A stretch of DNA of 64,000 nt from Aurantiochytrium sp. KH105 (Eukaryota; Sar; Bigyra; Thraustochytrida; Thraustochytriidae): assembly GCA_003116975.1 (NCBI GenBank), contig BGKB01000094.1:62001-126000 (forward strand), given 5' to 3'. The notes under the pieces are model-generated. The model did no database searches. It was given only the letters and a program-made list of their open reading frames with translations, and was not told where the DNA came from. Within the stretch, counting starts at the first letter, position 1. Each line of letters starts with the position of its first letter. Shown here one piece after another: positions 18,733 to 27,939 of this stretch. A program made the position numbers and the translations under genes.

Positions 18733-20532
18733 TTACTTGCGCAGCTGCGACAGCTTGCGTAACCTTGAGGGCTCACGCGATAAGGCTGCCGGTTTTTTCG
18801 CTGGACGCACAGGCGGCACGCCGTCGCTATCTTTGACCTCCTCATCGGCACTCCGTGGAGGCGGCCCCGGAGGTGGTGATGGTGGAGGCGACGCGAGTTC
18901 GCGCTCCCTCAACGATCTCTTTGCAGGTGAAACGGGAAGACGAACCGGGGCGCGTCGAAGCTGCGCGCAAACGTACTCTTCCAAATGAGCTGCAACCCGC
19001 GGCGAAAGTGCGTGCGTAACGCTAAAGGCAGCAATCGCTTCGGCAGGGTCATCGGTTGACCGCACGACGAGCTCGGCCGAGTCCCCATTCGGTAAGTCCA
19101 CGTCAACGAGCAGCTCTTCAACCTCGGCGATCTCAGCGGGATGGTTTTCGCGTAAAGGTAAATTGCGCGATGACACCTGCGAAGATGCCAGACTGACGGC
19201 GCTCGACGCGACGACATGCTTGCGCGTAGCTTCGGCCAGCTGTGCGCGAAGCGACTCTGCCTCGCGACGCAGGGCATCTGTTTCAGCATTCACGGTCAAC
19301 GTTGTGCGAGCAAACTGCTCGTGCATGTGCTGAAATTGATCCTGGAAGCGTGTCAGTGCAGATGAGCGTTCCGCTTCAGCGGCTTTGGCGCGCTCTTCTG
19401 CTCTCGCCTGACATTCGAGCGCCTCCGTCGCTTGACGCCGCGCCGCTTCCAACTCCTTTCGCGCTTCTTCAAGACTCGACTTGAGCTGTGCTTCAAGCGC
19501 ACTTGCGCGCTCGCGCTCTGCGGCCAGCTGTTCGGAGATCTTGGCAAGCGCGGTCTCGTGACGCTTTGCTTCGCCGCTCTCGCCCTCGAAAGCGGCGCGC
19601 AACGACGCGCATTCCTGCTCGAGCACGCGGCACTTGTCGCTGTACTCCTGACGGCCCAGATTTTCCGCACTAAAGGCCTCTTCGGCAGCACTACATCGCT
19701 CTTCGAACTCGCGAGCGCGCTCCTCGGCCGCCGTGGCACGCGACTCCGCGTCCTCAAGAGACGTTTCGCAATTTTCTAGGCGCTCACGGGTTTGCCCTAG
19801 CGTGGCTCGCACGGCTGCAAGCTCGCGCTCGACGACTTGCACGCGTGTTCTGGCGCTGTGCGCCTCGTTACTCGATGCATCGGCGCGAGAAGCACCATCT
19901 TCAAGCGCCTTTTTCAATTTCTTTTCGAGGCTCGAGACACGTTCCGACAAGGCATACACGCGCTTGCGTGCGACATCTCGCTCGGAAGTGAGGTCAAGTT
20001 TATCCTTGCGTAGCACTTCGATCTCTTCGCGTGCGTTTTGTACCTGATCAGTCAAGTCGTGTTCGTTGCGACTGAGGGTTTCCAATAGGTCGGCCTTTGC
20101 TGTGAGTTCCCGCTCGGCAAAAGCTAGTTTGCGCTCGTGCAGAGAAGCCTTGGCGGCGAGCGCTGCTTCGCGCGCCGTGGCGTTGTGCAAAGCTTTACGC
20201 CGCGGTGTGGCTTCCTCCCTTCCTTGAATCCTTGCTGAAGCTGGCGTTTGCGGTTGCTTGGCTGGCGCTGTGGTCGGTGCGCAGCTCGTCACACGCACAG
20301 ACACGCCCCGTGCTGTTTTCCGCGGACTCCGGTATTCGAACCTCCGGTTGGCTGAGAACTCGTTGAGCTCGAGTCGGCCTTTGCTCTCTGTCGCCATTGA
20401 GCTCGACGAGCTCGACGAGCTCGACGAGATCGTCGACGACGCCAGGCCCAGGTCCCGCCTCCTTCCGCGGAGCCGCTCTTTCGCGAGCGCGAGCCGAGCC
20501 CGCTCCTCGCAGATTCTCGCATCCAGGCTCAT
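18733..20532 (-). CDS. Long coiled-coil protein with a small conserved C-terminal module
   Basis: 599 aa if started at the ATG at 20532 (MSLDARICEERARLALAKER). A second ATG after a nine-Ser run (20398, MATESKGRLELNEFSANRRF) is an alternative start. Residues 130-460 are almost continuous coiled coil rich in Ala/Glu/Arg. After it, DVDLPNGDSAELVVRSTDDP (about 495-515) plus AEAIAAFSVTHALSPRVAAHL looks like a compact beta-alpha module of the kind found at the ends of some stramenopile proteins (a sheet, then a helix aligned with D-P-x-x-x-A-x-x-F). The tail is Pro-rich (SPPPSPPPGPPPRS), then basic. Probably a cytoskeletal or centrosomal scaffold; the function is not identifiable. It is head-to-head with the CENP-S gene. 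Confidence 0.65.
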   Translation of the reverse strand: MSLDARICEERARLALAKERLRGRRRDLGLASSTISSSSSSSSSSMATESKGRLELNEFSANRRFEYRSPRKTARGVSVRVTSCAPTTAPAKQPQTPASARIQGREEATPRRKALHNATAREAALAAKASLHERKLAFAERELTAKADLLETLSRNEHDLTDQVQNAREEIEVLRKDKLDLTSERDVARKRVYALSERVSSLEKKLKKALEDGASRADASSNEAHSARTRVQVVERELAAVRATLGQTRERLENCETSLEDAESRATAAEERAREFEERCSAAEEAFSAENLGRQEYSDKCRVLEQECASLRAAFEGESGEAKRHETALAKISEQLAAERERASALEAQLKSSLEEARKELEAARRQATEALECQARAEERAKAAEAERSSALTRFQDQFQHMHEQFARTTLTVNAETDALRREAESLRAQLAEATRKHVVASSAVSLASSQVSSRNLPLRENHPAEIAEVEELLVDVDLPNGDSAELVVRSTDDPAEAIAAFSVTHALSPRVAAHLEEYVCAQLRRAPVRLPVSPAKRSLRERELASPPPSPPPGPPPRSADEEVKDSDGVPPVRPAKKPAALSREPSRLRKLSQLRK

Positions 20533-21247
20533 CGCGTCCCGCCCCGAGCTCGCGCGCTCCCGGCACCGGCAGCTCGCCCGTCCCGTCGTCCTCGAGGTCG
20601 TCCTCCTCCACCTCGTTGCAGTCGAGAGAGACGTTGAACACGATCTGATCTCGGCGAGGATCGACCAACTCCGCTGTCTCTGCAGCCGCGAGCGGCGCGA
20701 GACGCCGGCGGCGAGCCGCGCGAGCTTGCGCGCGCGCGCGAGAACAGGCGCGCCCGGCGCGAGACTCCGCGCCCGCGCTCCCCGCGGCCCTCGCGAGGCG
20801 GGCTTGCCTGGCAAGAGATTTGATCTGATCTGGGTTTTGCAGACGCCAGGCGAGCTCGGATTTTGACGATGCTGGCCGCCGCCCAGCGCAGAGAGATACG
20901 CGCCGGCACGGTCGCGCTGGTTTGGGCTGCGGCTGCGAACGCGCTCGCGGCCCCGTCGCTGGGCTCGATCCGCAACGCGACGCGACGCGGCGAGAAGCGG
21001 CCTGCAGCTGCGCGTGGGACTGCCTGCCTGCCTGCCTGCCTGCCCGAGCGCAAGGGGGCCGGGCAAGTCACAAGTTTCCGCTTTGCGCGACTGTGCGGAG
21101 CCGACGTTTCACTTGGCGTCGCGCCCATTCTGCACTTGTGCGCAACGCAAATTAGCGGGCGATTTGGGGTCTTGCACATAACGACCAGCAACGCGCCCAG
21201 GGCAGAAGAATCCAGAACGGGAAGCGCGTCGAGCGCGCGAGAGCACG
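20533..21247. promoter_or_regulatory. Bidirectional promoter region (coiled-coil gene / CENP-S)
   Basis: A 715-bp head-to-head spacer. It contains a CGACGCGACGCG tract near 20980 and a four-unit TGCC repeat (about 21024-21044). No core element can be assigned confidently. Confidence 0.45.
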
Positions 21248-22244
21248 ATGGAGGACGCGGACGCGGAGGCGTCGCTGCTGCAGGTACGCGACCACGAGAC
21301 CGGACATGCGTTCGGCATATATTGGGAAGAGAGTTGGAGCAGCTGGGAATGACTGACTGACGAGAGCGACGGGAACGGCGCGATCCGCGTGCGCGCAGGC
21401 GAAAGTGGCGCTCACGGTGGACAAGGCGTGCAAGAAGACAGCGGACGATCAGCTCAACAAGGTCAAGATCTCGCGCGGTGCAGTGCAGACCATCGCCAAG
21501 GTCGTGATGGAGGTCGCAGGTGTCGTTGCGGAGGACTTGTTCATGTTTGCAACACACGCCAAACGCACGGCTATCTCAAGCGACGATGTCAAGCTGTGCG
21601 CGCGCAAGTCGCCCTCCTTGCTCAAAGCGCTCGAAAAGTACGAAACAGAAGAGCTCGGCATCACCCAGGAATCCCGAAAGGCCAAATCTTCCACGATCGA
21701 TAAGGAGAACAAAGCTGCCAAGAAGAAAAAGAGTACTACGTCGACATCCAAAAAAAAATCAACCGAGGCGATGGCCAAGCAAAAATCCTCCTCCAGGTCC
21801 AAGTCCAAGTCTAAAGGTAATGTAAAGTCTGCCAAGTCGAAACGCCGCGACGTTGTTCTCGATAGTAGTGACGAAGACGATGACAAGAGCAGCGAAAGCA
21901 GCGACAGCGATGACGAGGGGGTGCTTCGAAAAGCGAGTCACAAGCGCGGCACAAAACGATCCTCGCGCGAGATTGGTACCAGCAGTTCATCTAGAGGCCG
22001 TTCACACGCGTCTGACGATGACGAAAGCTCGGACTCGGACCGGGACGACTCTTTCGTGAATCGAAAAAAGAAAACGGCGAGCTCCGGGTCTTCCTCCAAG
22101 AAAAAGTCGCGCAAGCAAAAAGGGAAAACAAAGACTAAGCGTTCTACTTTGACGAGCAGTTCCGAGTCTGACAACGATGACAACAATCTTGCAAGACCGC
22201 TTCGTCTCAATGTGGACTCGGACTCTTCGTCCTCCTTGAACTGA
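21248..22244 (+). CDS. CENPS: CENP-S/MHF1-like histone-fold protein (spliced)
   Basis: 293 aa from two exons: 21248-21283 (MEDADAEASLLQ) and 21399-22244. The joined frame gives a CENP-S (MHF1, APITD1) histone fold: KVKISRGAVQTIAKVVMEVA, EDLFMFATHAKRTAISSDDV, KLCARKSPSLLKALEKYE. CENP-S pairs with CENP-X. The complex acts at the kinetochore with CENP-T/W and with FANCM in fork repair. Residues 100-293 form an unusually long tail of Lys/Ser and Asp/Ser blocks (DSSDEDDDKSSESSDSDD), probably disordered and CK2-phosphorylatable. Family members are usually near 110-140 aa. Without the first exon the frame begins at a GTG, which is why the intron is needed. Confidence 0.88.
21284..21398 (+). other. 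Spliceosomal intron in the CENP-S gene
   Basis: 115 bp, GTACGC at the donor and GCGCAG at the acceptor, phase 0 (between codons Gln12 and Ala13). A CTGAC branch-point-like pair lies about 40 bp upstream of the acceptor. Confidence 0.85.
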
Positions 22245-22460
22245 TCATCATACAAAAACAAACTCAAACAAACTCAGAACAAACCGCTACATCTCTTGCT
22301 TGCAGTGCGTGCACCTTGTCAATCGACATTTATTTATCGTCATCGTTTCGGAGCGCGGCGGCCTCGGGCGCGAGGCCAAAGAGGGGGCGGCCGTCGGGGC
22401 CAACGTGCGCCCTCGGTGCAGAGAGCGGTGCAAACAGCAGCGCGGCTTGAGGCTACGTTC

Positions 22461-24458
22461 ATGGAGCAATGGGCACGGTGGCCCCTCCTGCAAGAGCACC
22501 GCACCGCGGTCTTGCGGCGCGAGGCGCTCGCCGGCGAAGGGGATGGCGTGGGGACGAGCGCGCGGGCCGTCGACCCGCACGAGATTGCTCAGCATGCGTG
22601 GGAAACAAGCAGTTTCCATGAAGCGAAGCCAACCGAAGCGCCAGCTCCAATGAGATTGAAACCCACAACGACGATGTCGAACCAGAAATCGAGGCAGCAG
22701 CAGCTCGAGGCGTCACGACCTGTCAAGACAGGTCGCATGAAAATGCGCGCTCTCGAGTTTCTTCGGTACATTCCCATGGATAACGAAGCCGAAATCCTCG
22801 CATCAGCTGGCAATACGGCAGACCCTGCAGCCGGCGAGGTGGGGACCTCGCGCGGCCAAACATCAACGGCAAATCCTGCAACGACGAATACGGCAAAAGC
22901 TCTGACAGCAGTAGACAATGCTGATGCCTCTCCGGACGACGCTGCGGTTCTTGCTCTTTCAGGTTCAAAGGTTGGCGAAAATGAACAGGCCAATATCGAC
23001 GGCGCATCGACTTCCAAGGATAAAAAGTCTGGTGCTGCCTCGGGGGCCGGAGCTTCGCTGCAAGAAACGGATCAAGCCGCTGCGATTCTCGCCAACGCTC
23101 TCGGAGGTGGGACCACGATCGAGGCTGGACCAGACGCCGCAGCGGGCGGCAATGCCTCGCTGCAGACGGCAGAAACGCAAGCCAATGCAGCCGGTGCAGA
23201 TAAAACCACGAACAATGCGGCCGCCCCCATGGGTATCTACGTTCGGGGGCCTGCTGACTTTACCTATGCGTCTGAACGTGAGTGGTTGAAGCGGGGAGGT
23301 CATCGACGCTCGCGCGAGGCGCGAGAAAAGGCTTTGATTCACGCGGGAATCCATGACGACGCGCGCCTTTTCTTATCGTGGGACAAGGGATACCCTGGGA
23401 TGGTCCTCTCTGTAATCAAGTACAGTGAGACGGCGGAATCGCGTCGTGGCAAGATGACGCGCCTCGGTGCCGTCATGATGGACGTACCACGACGACGCCA
23501 AGAGGTGCCCAAAATTTTGTCCGATGCCTCATGGCTCCAACGCGAAGGCACATCGTACGCGAGGTATTTCAACAAGGAGTGGGCCGAGGTCAGTGGCGAT
23601 CGTGTGGATCCCGCCAGGGCTGCGCGTGAAGAGGCTTGGGATCGCGAGTATCATCCCATGGCGCTCGACGATCCGCACATGAGACTTGGCAAGCATCGCA
23701 TTGTGCAGGGACTCGATGGTTACTATTTAAGCGTGCTCCCCTACACGAAGAAGAAGGTGCTCAAGCAAGAACTGAATGAGGTCTTTCGCGAGAAGCATCC
23801 CGAGTTGCCTGCAGAGTTGACGTTGAGCAAGATTCGCAATTTGAAACGCGAGGTCTTGGAGCATGCGCGTACGCTCAACCTCGAACTCTCCACCGCGGCG
23901 CTTGCCATTGTGTATTTCGAAAAGCTCGTCTTTAAAGGTGTCGTCGATAAGCGCAATCGCAAACTGGTCATGTCGGTTTGCTTGCTGCTCGCGTACAAGC
24001 TCAATGAGCCAAAGCTGCCCGAGACGGCAACAGTCGCGGATCTGCTCGAGGATATTGAGCGCGTCCAGGCGCTTGCGCCCCGGCAAGTGCTCGAAGCCGA
24101 GTTCAACGTCTTTGGGCACTTGCTCTTTCATCTCAATGCAAGCAAAGAGCATGTTCTTACACACTTTTCGCGTCTCCTGAAAACGATCGAGACGACGCCC
24201 ACAGAGTATCTGGGCGAGGACTTGGCGCAGTTTTACTTTCCCAAACTTGGCGATGATGACGTAAGCGACGATGAATCTGTCTCACACGCACCGCCGCCAC
24301 CACCGACGGAATCTTCTCGTGCGGACCAGCTTCCTGGCATTCTTGTGCCGCTTCCCGTCCCTGTGCCCAAGCCGCAGCGTCACACCGCGCCAGTTCGAGC
24401 GCGTAAGGCGGCCAAGGCTTTGGTCAATCGCTTCGGAATGCCGTATTCTAATAAATGA
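22461..24458 (+). CDS. CABLES-like protein with C-terminal cyclin box
   Basis: 665 aa from the first in-frame ATG at 22461 (MEQWARWPLLQEHRTAVLRR). The region from about 430 to 600 matches the cyclin-like domain of CABLES1/2 (CDK5 and ABL1 enzyme substrate): LTLSKIRNLKREVLEHARTL, ALAIVYFEKLVFKGVVDKRN, RKLVMSVCLLLAYKLNEPKL, LEAEFNVFGHLLFHLNASKE. A short motif near 95-107 (RALEFLRYIPMD) corresponds to the conserved CABLES motif ahead of the cyclin box. Residues 110-300 are Ala/Thr/Asn-rich and disordered. Family members link CDKs to tyrosine kinases and growth control. A TTG-initiated extension to 22296 is unlikely. Confidence 0.82.
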   Translation: MEQWARWPLLQEHRTAVLRREALAGEGDGVGTSARAVDPHEIAQHAWETSSFHEAKPTEAPAPMRLKPTTTMSNQKSRQQQLEASRPVKTGRMKMRALEFLRYIPMDNEAEILASAGNTADPAAGEVGTSRGQTSTANPATTNTAKALTAVDNADASPDDAAVLALSGSKVGENEQANIDGASTSKDKKSGAASGAGASLQETDQAAAILANALGGGTTIEAGPDAAAGGNASLQTAETQANAAGADKTTNNAAAPMGIYVRGPADFTYASEREWLKRGGHRRSREAREKALIHAGIHDDARLFLSWDKGYPGMVLSVIKYSETAESRRGKMTRLGAVMMDVPRRRQEVPKILSDASWLQREGTSYARYFNKEWAEVSGDRVDPARAAREEAWDREYHPMALDDPHMRLGKHRIVQGLDGYYLSVLPYTKKKVLKQELNEVFREKHPELPAELTLSKIRNLKREVLEHARTLNLELSTAALAIVYFEKLVFKGVVDKRNRKLVMSVCLLLAYKLNEPKLPETATVADLLEDIERVQALAPRQVLEAEFNVFGHLLFHLNASKEHVLTHFSRLLKTIETTPTEYLGEDLAQFYFPKLGDDDVSDDESVSHAPPPPPTESSRADQLPGILVPLPVPVPKPQRHTAPVRARKAAKALVNRFGMPYSNK

Positions 24459-25062
24459 CATGTAATCATAGGACTCCTTTGTGTTCTTGTTGTGAGTTCT
24501 AAAGAAGAAGAAGAAGAAGAAGAAGAAGAAGAAGAGGAATGGTCTACCTACGATGCATTATGACTTTGTCCTCGTCACAATTCTCCTTGATTTATACAAT
24601 CCATACAGACGCTGCGACGTGACATTTCGCATGCTCGCTCTCTCGCTCGCTTGCTCGTTTCAGCCCTTGCGACGCGCTATCCAGGACTTGAGACGCCAAC
24701 CATCTATCTCTGTAATGTAAAGCCGGCCTAGTCTCTTTGCTTTTTTGATCATCATAACAAAAAGGCAGTCCTTGATCGCGGAGATTAAGGCGCCGCACTG
24801 CACGCGAACGCGAACGCGAACGGACCATTCGCTAGGAAAGAGTCGCGGGCGCGGCATTAGGTGCGGCTCACGGGCGCGGGGCACGAGGAGGCCGCTAACG
24901 CGCGCGTGAAAGGGAAAAGGAGACCAACTTACTGTCACGGTAAAAAGGGATTGGCTGCACTTCAACTACTTGCATCAAACACGGCCTTCGTGACCAGGCC
25001 AAATCAGGCACGAAGAGACGAGCAAGCGCACGGCCACACTCGGGGACTCAAGAGAAATCATA
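24459..25062. other. Intergenic
   Basis: 3' flank of the CABLES-like gene and promoter of the next. It contains a (GAA)n tract (listed) and a triple CGAACG repeat at about 24803-24822. No gene or tRNA seen. Confidence 0.5.
24503..24535. repeat. (GAA)n microsatellite
   Basis: About eleven GAA/AAG triplets, 45 bp after the CABLES-like stop codon. Confidence 0.92.
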
Positions 25063-26631
25063 ATGGCGACGGCACAGAGTGGAGGCGGCATGATGCAAAT
25101 GCTCTCGAAAATGTCTGGACGCGTTCTGAACGAGCTGACGGCCGGCGAGGACGACCTGCTTGCCAACTTTTCGGGTAAAAGAGTGCGTAGCATTTGCCCT
25201 GTATCGGAGGATGGCCGCCTCGTGGTGACGGGCTTTCTTGGCGACGATCCTGCTGTCAAGATACCCAACACAGCCAAGGCTCTCGCACGCGTGCGACTTG
25301 CTGATCTTCACGCCCAGATTGCTCACAGACACGGACCCGGGACCTCGATGACAATATGGAATCTTTCCGGGGAGAGGTACGAGTATGGAGACGCCGAGGT
25401 CATTGAGCACAACTTTGGAATTCACCCAGCCCCTCCGCTTGCAACGCTGCAGCGGCTGGTGCGCGAGATCACGGCCTGTTTGCGTGATGACGCGCGGCAA
25501 GTTGCCATCATTCACGATCTCAGTGGTCGCCGCAGCGCGGTCGTCGCTGCATGCTGCTTGCTCGCCTTGGAGGAAGACCTTAGTGCACAAGAAGCGCTGG
25601 CAAAAATTGGTAATGCCCTGGGTGGACCTGGCCAGGCCCTCGTCCCATCGCAGATTCGCTACATTGAGTACTTTTCGCAGCTTTCTGTAGACAACAAAGA
25701 ATGCACTCTCGGTTGCCCCCAACGTCTCGAACGCATCATTGTGAACGGGATCCCTGACTACGTCAACGCGTCCGGAAGCGGGCCGCAGGTTCCTGTAAAA
25801 TGTCGTCCATTTGCCAAAGTCATTCTTGGCACCGAAACCGTCGCGGGAACTCGCCCTGGGCCCATCTTCACTCCCGAGGACCTTTGCTTCTCCTTGGTGC
25901 CTTTGGTGCCTGGAAAGAAATCCAGTGCGCCCGCTGGCGTTGTTGTCCGAGGCGACGTCCTCGTTCGCGTCTACCACGCGGATGAGCAGACGCAGCGCAC
26001 AACACCCATGTTTGCCTTAGCCTTTCACACAGGATTTGTCCAAGACGGCGTCTTGCGCGCGCAAGCTGTCGAGATTGATGGCGCAAAGGATAATGGACGT
26101 TTCCCACCATCCTTTTTTGTGGATCTCATTTTCACGCCACTTCCTCATCTCGCCGAGAACGAGGATGGTCTCGAGGGGGATGTGAATACTACGAACAGTT
26201 TCGAAAACAAGTCACTTGCGGCCAATCGCCGCCGCCGGCGCGACAAGGATCGTGCAGATATTCGCATCGACGACGATGCTGATGAGGCGGCCGGTGTTAA
26301 ACGATCAAGTGGCAATGATGATAATGATGCTCTGGTCAAAGAGCTTCGCAAATATAATACATCGGACTTAACCAGCGCGCTATCGCAAACACGCGAGGCG
26401 ACCCAGTCAGCCAGCTCTAACGCTGTCACTGACGCAACAGAAAGCCTCGAGGAGATTGAAAAGCTCGTAGACGACCTTGACCTTGATGCCCTCGACATGG
26501 ACGATGAGGATGGAATTGGCCAGGTGACAGGGACGAATGGAGAGATGCAAGACGCCGTAGACGACGACATTGAGGACTTTGACGTGGATGCTTTTGCATC
26601 ATCACTGGACCTTGACCTGAACGAGGATTGA
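25063..26631 (+). CDS. PTEN/auxilin-type pseudophosphatase with C2 domain
   Basis: 522 aa. Residues 45-215 form a PTEN/tensin/auxilin-like phosphatase fold: MTIWNLSGERYEYGDAEVIE, then PAPPLATLQRLVREITACLR, then the P-loop region. The P-loop reads H151-D-L-S-G-R-R-S158. The HCxxGxxR catalytic Cys is Asp152 and the terminal Arg is Ser158, so phosphatase activity is very unlikely. Residues 240-360 fit the PTEN-type C2 domain (VPVKCRPFAKVILGTETVAG; GGVVVRGDVLVRVYHADEQT-like strands; FALAFHTGFVQDGVLRAQAV). The tail (380-522) is acidic with no J domain, unlike auxilin/GAK. Likely role: inactive phosphoinositide or membrane binding in vesicle traffic. Confidence 0.8.
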   Translation: MATAQSGGGMMQMLSKMSGRVLNELTAGEDDLLANFSGKRVRSICPVSEDGRLVVTGFLGDDPAVKIPNTAKALARVRLADLHAQIAHRHGPGTSMTIWNLSGERYEYGDAEVIEHNFGIHPAPPLATLQRLVREITACLRDDARQVAIIHDLSGRRSAVVAACCLLALEEDLSAQEALAKIGNALGGPGQALVPSQIRYIEYFSQLSVDNKECTLGCPQRLERIIVNGIPDYVNASGSGPQVPVKCRPFAKVILGTETVAGTRPGPIFTPEDLCFSLVPLVPGKKSSAPAGVVVRGDVLVRVYHADEQTQRTTPMFALAFHTGFVQDGVLRAQAVEIDGAKDNGRFPPSFFVDLIFTPLPHLAENEDGLEGDVNTTNSFENKSLAANRRRRRDKDRADIRIDDDADEAAGVKRSSGNDDNDALVKELRKYNTSDLTSALSQTREATQSASSNAVTDATESLEEIEKLVDDLDLDALDMDDEDGIGQVTGTNGEMQDAVDDDIEDFDVDAFASSLDLDLNED

Positions 26632-26654
26632 CTGCAAGTTGCCCGGAGAGACGG

Positions 26655-26805
26655 CACAGAGTCGATTGTATAGTTAATCTCGCGAGACGCAGCCGATTCT
26701 CTGAGCTCCTCGCCAATTGGCCCAAAGCCGATTGTTTGAGCGCGTCTCTCACGGGATGGCACGAAGCCGATTGTTTGAGTGAGCCCCTCGCTAAATGGCA
26801 CGAAG
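26655..26805 (-). repeat. 35-39-bp tandem repeats at the 3' end of ELM1
   Basis: Successive AGCCGATTNTNTGAG-type cores at about 26660 (diverged), 26691, 26726 and 26765. They are interleaved with CTCGCCAATTGGCCCAAAG / CTCACGGGATGGCACGAAG / CTCGCTAAATGGCACGAAG blocks. The last of these blocks contains the ELM1 stop codon (26791-26793, minus), so the array is built from the gene's own end. Confidence 0.85.
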
Positions 26806-27939
26806 AACAAAGGCTGCAGCTTCTTCGGCGTCCTTGGTTCTGTGCTGTCGGCCAGGACGACCTAGGTCCTCTACCGCTGGGACAACATGCCCTTTGTCAC
26901 GCAAATGCTCTTGAAAGCGCCATAATTTGTTGCCTGGTTTCGTACCATCAACACCGTCACGCAAAACATAAACGGGCATGCCCGTCGAACAGGCATCAGA
27001 CGCGATGGACACCGAATCGCCCGTGACTACAAAGGCGTCTCCACGCGCGAGAGCTGCTCTGTACGGATTAAAAGTCTGCAGCGTGAGTGGATCGCGCGAC
27101 TGGGGCTGCGTCGGATCCAGATACGGTGCCCAGACTCGCACAGGGAGCTCGCTACTCTCTGTCAGGGCGTGCAGCAGAGGCACCATATCTGGTGGCGTGC
27201 GACGCGAACAGACAATGAGTGCTAATTCGAAGTTCCCTTCCAAAGCAAGAAAGATATCATGCAAGTCGTCCAAGACAGTCTCTTGTTCCATTGCCTTGCG
27301 AGCCGTAGACCCTCCTAAAAGGACCACGAGACGTCGCGGCGACTGTCGAGCGTCCGTGCCCGCAAGAAAGCTTGTCTCTTCTGGGATCTCGTGAGCGCGT
27401 TGCTCTGCAAGAGTTTCTGGAGAAACCCATGTGAGCGCGCCTGAGGTGCAAAAGATGTTTCTGCCCTGCACGCCATCGTGCTGAGGCGTAATGACGGCGT
27501 CAAAGTATCGATTACGCAGAAAGGAGCCGAAGCGAGGGTTAAGGATTTGCACATTGACAACGGGGCCGTAGCCGGGCGTCGAGGCAAGGGCGCGCTTGAT
27601 GCCGATGCTCAGCGCCGCGGTCCGTCTTCCGCACGCAATAATCGTGTCGACGTGCGCCTCGCGAGCGGCATTGAGCGCGCGCTGTGCCGCCTCATGCGAC
27701 GCGACGCCCAGGAATGGTCGCCGCGTCACCTCGCTCGCTAGCGCCAGCGCCCAAGCAGGCGCCATGGCGCTCAGTTTGCTCAGCGGCACATGTGCCTCTA
27801 CTGCTTCCGCTGCCGAAGCTGCTGCCGTGGGCGATGCCGGCTTGCTGAAGAGGCTTGCGCTACGTAGCGCCGCGCCCAATGCGCGGCACTGAGCCAAGCT
27901 CGAGAGCGTCCCATCGTGCAGCAGCAGCAATTGACGCAT
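26791..27939 (-). CDS. ELM1-like mitochondrial fission protein (DUF1022 family)
   Basis: 382 aa from the ATG at 27939 (MRQLLLLHDGTLSSLAQCRA). It has the ELM1/DUF1022 (mitochondrial fission ELM1, glycosyltransferase-B-like) signature: LNPRFGSFLRNRYFDAVITP-type segment after VNVQI, the QHDGV box, TSGALTWVSPETL, RLVVLLGGSTARKAMEQE, and the C-terminal VVTGDSVSIASDACSTGMPV then YVL. In plants ELM1 recruits the dynamin DRP3 to mitochondria. Bacterial homologues are common, and the protein may retain a nucleotide-sugar-binding fold. It is tail-to-tail with the pseudophosphatase gene at a 159-bp distance. Confidence 0.88.
   Translation of the reverse strand: MRQLLLLHDGTLSSLAQCRALGAALRSASLFSKPASPTAAASAAEAVEAHVPLSKLSAMAPAWALALASEVTRRPFLGVASHEAAQRALNAAREAHVDTIIACGRRTAALSIGIKRALASTPGYGPVVNVQILNPRFGSFLRNRYFDAVITPQHDGVQGRNIFCTSGALTWVSPETLAEQRAHEIPEETSFLAGTDARQSPRRLVVLLGGSTARKAMEQETVLDDLHDIFLALEGNFELALIVCSRRTPPDMVPLLHALTESSELPVRVWAPYLDPTQPQSRDPLTLQTFNPYRAALARGDAFVVTGDSVSIASDACSTGMPVYVLRDGVDGTKPGNKLWRFQEHLRDKGHVVPAVEDLGRPGRQHRTKDAEEAAAFVLRAI

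Noticed and set aside
25048..25977. 309-codon minus-strand frame
   Set aside because: Antisense to the PTEN-like gene; no domain.
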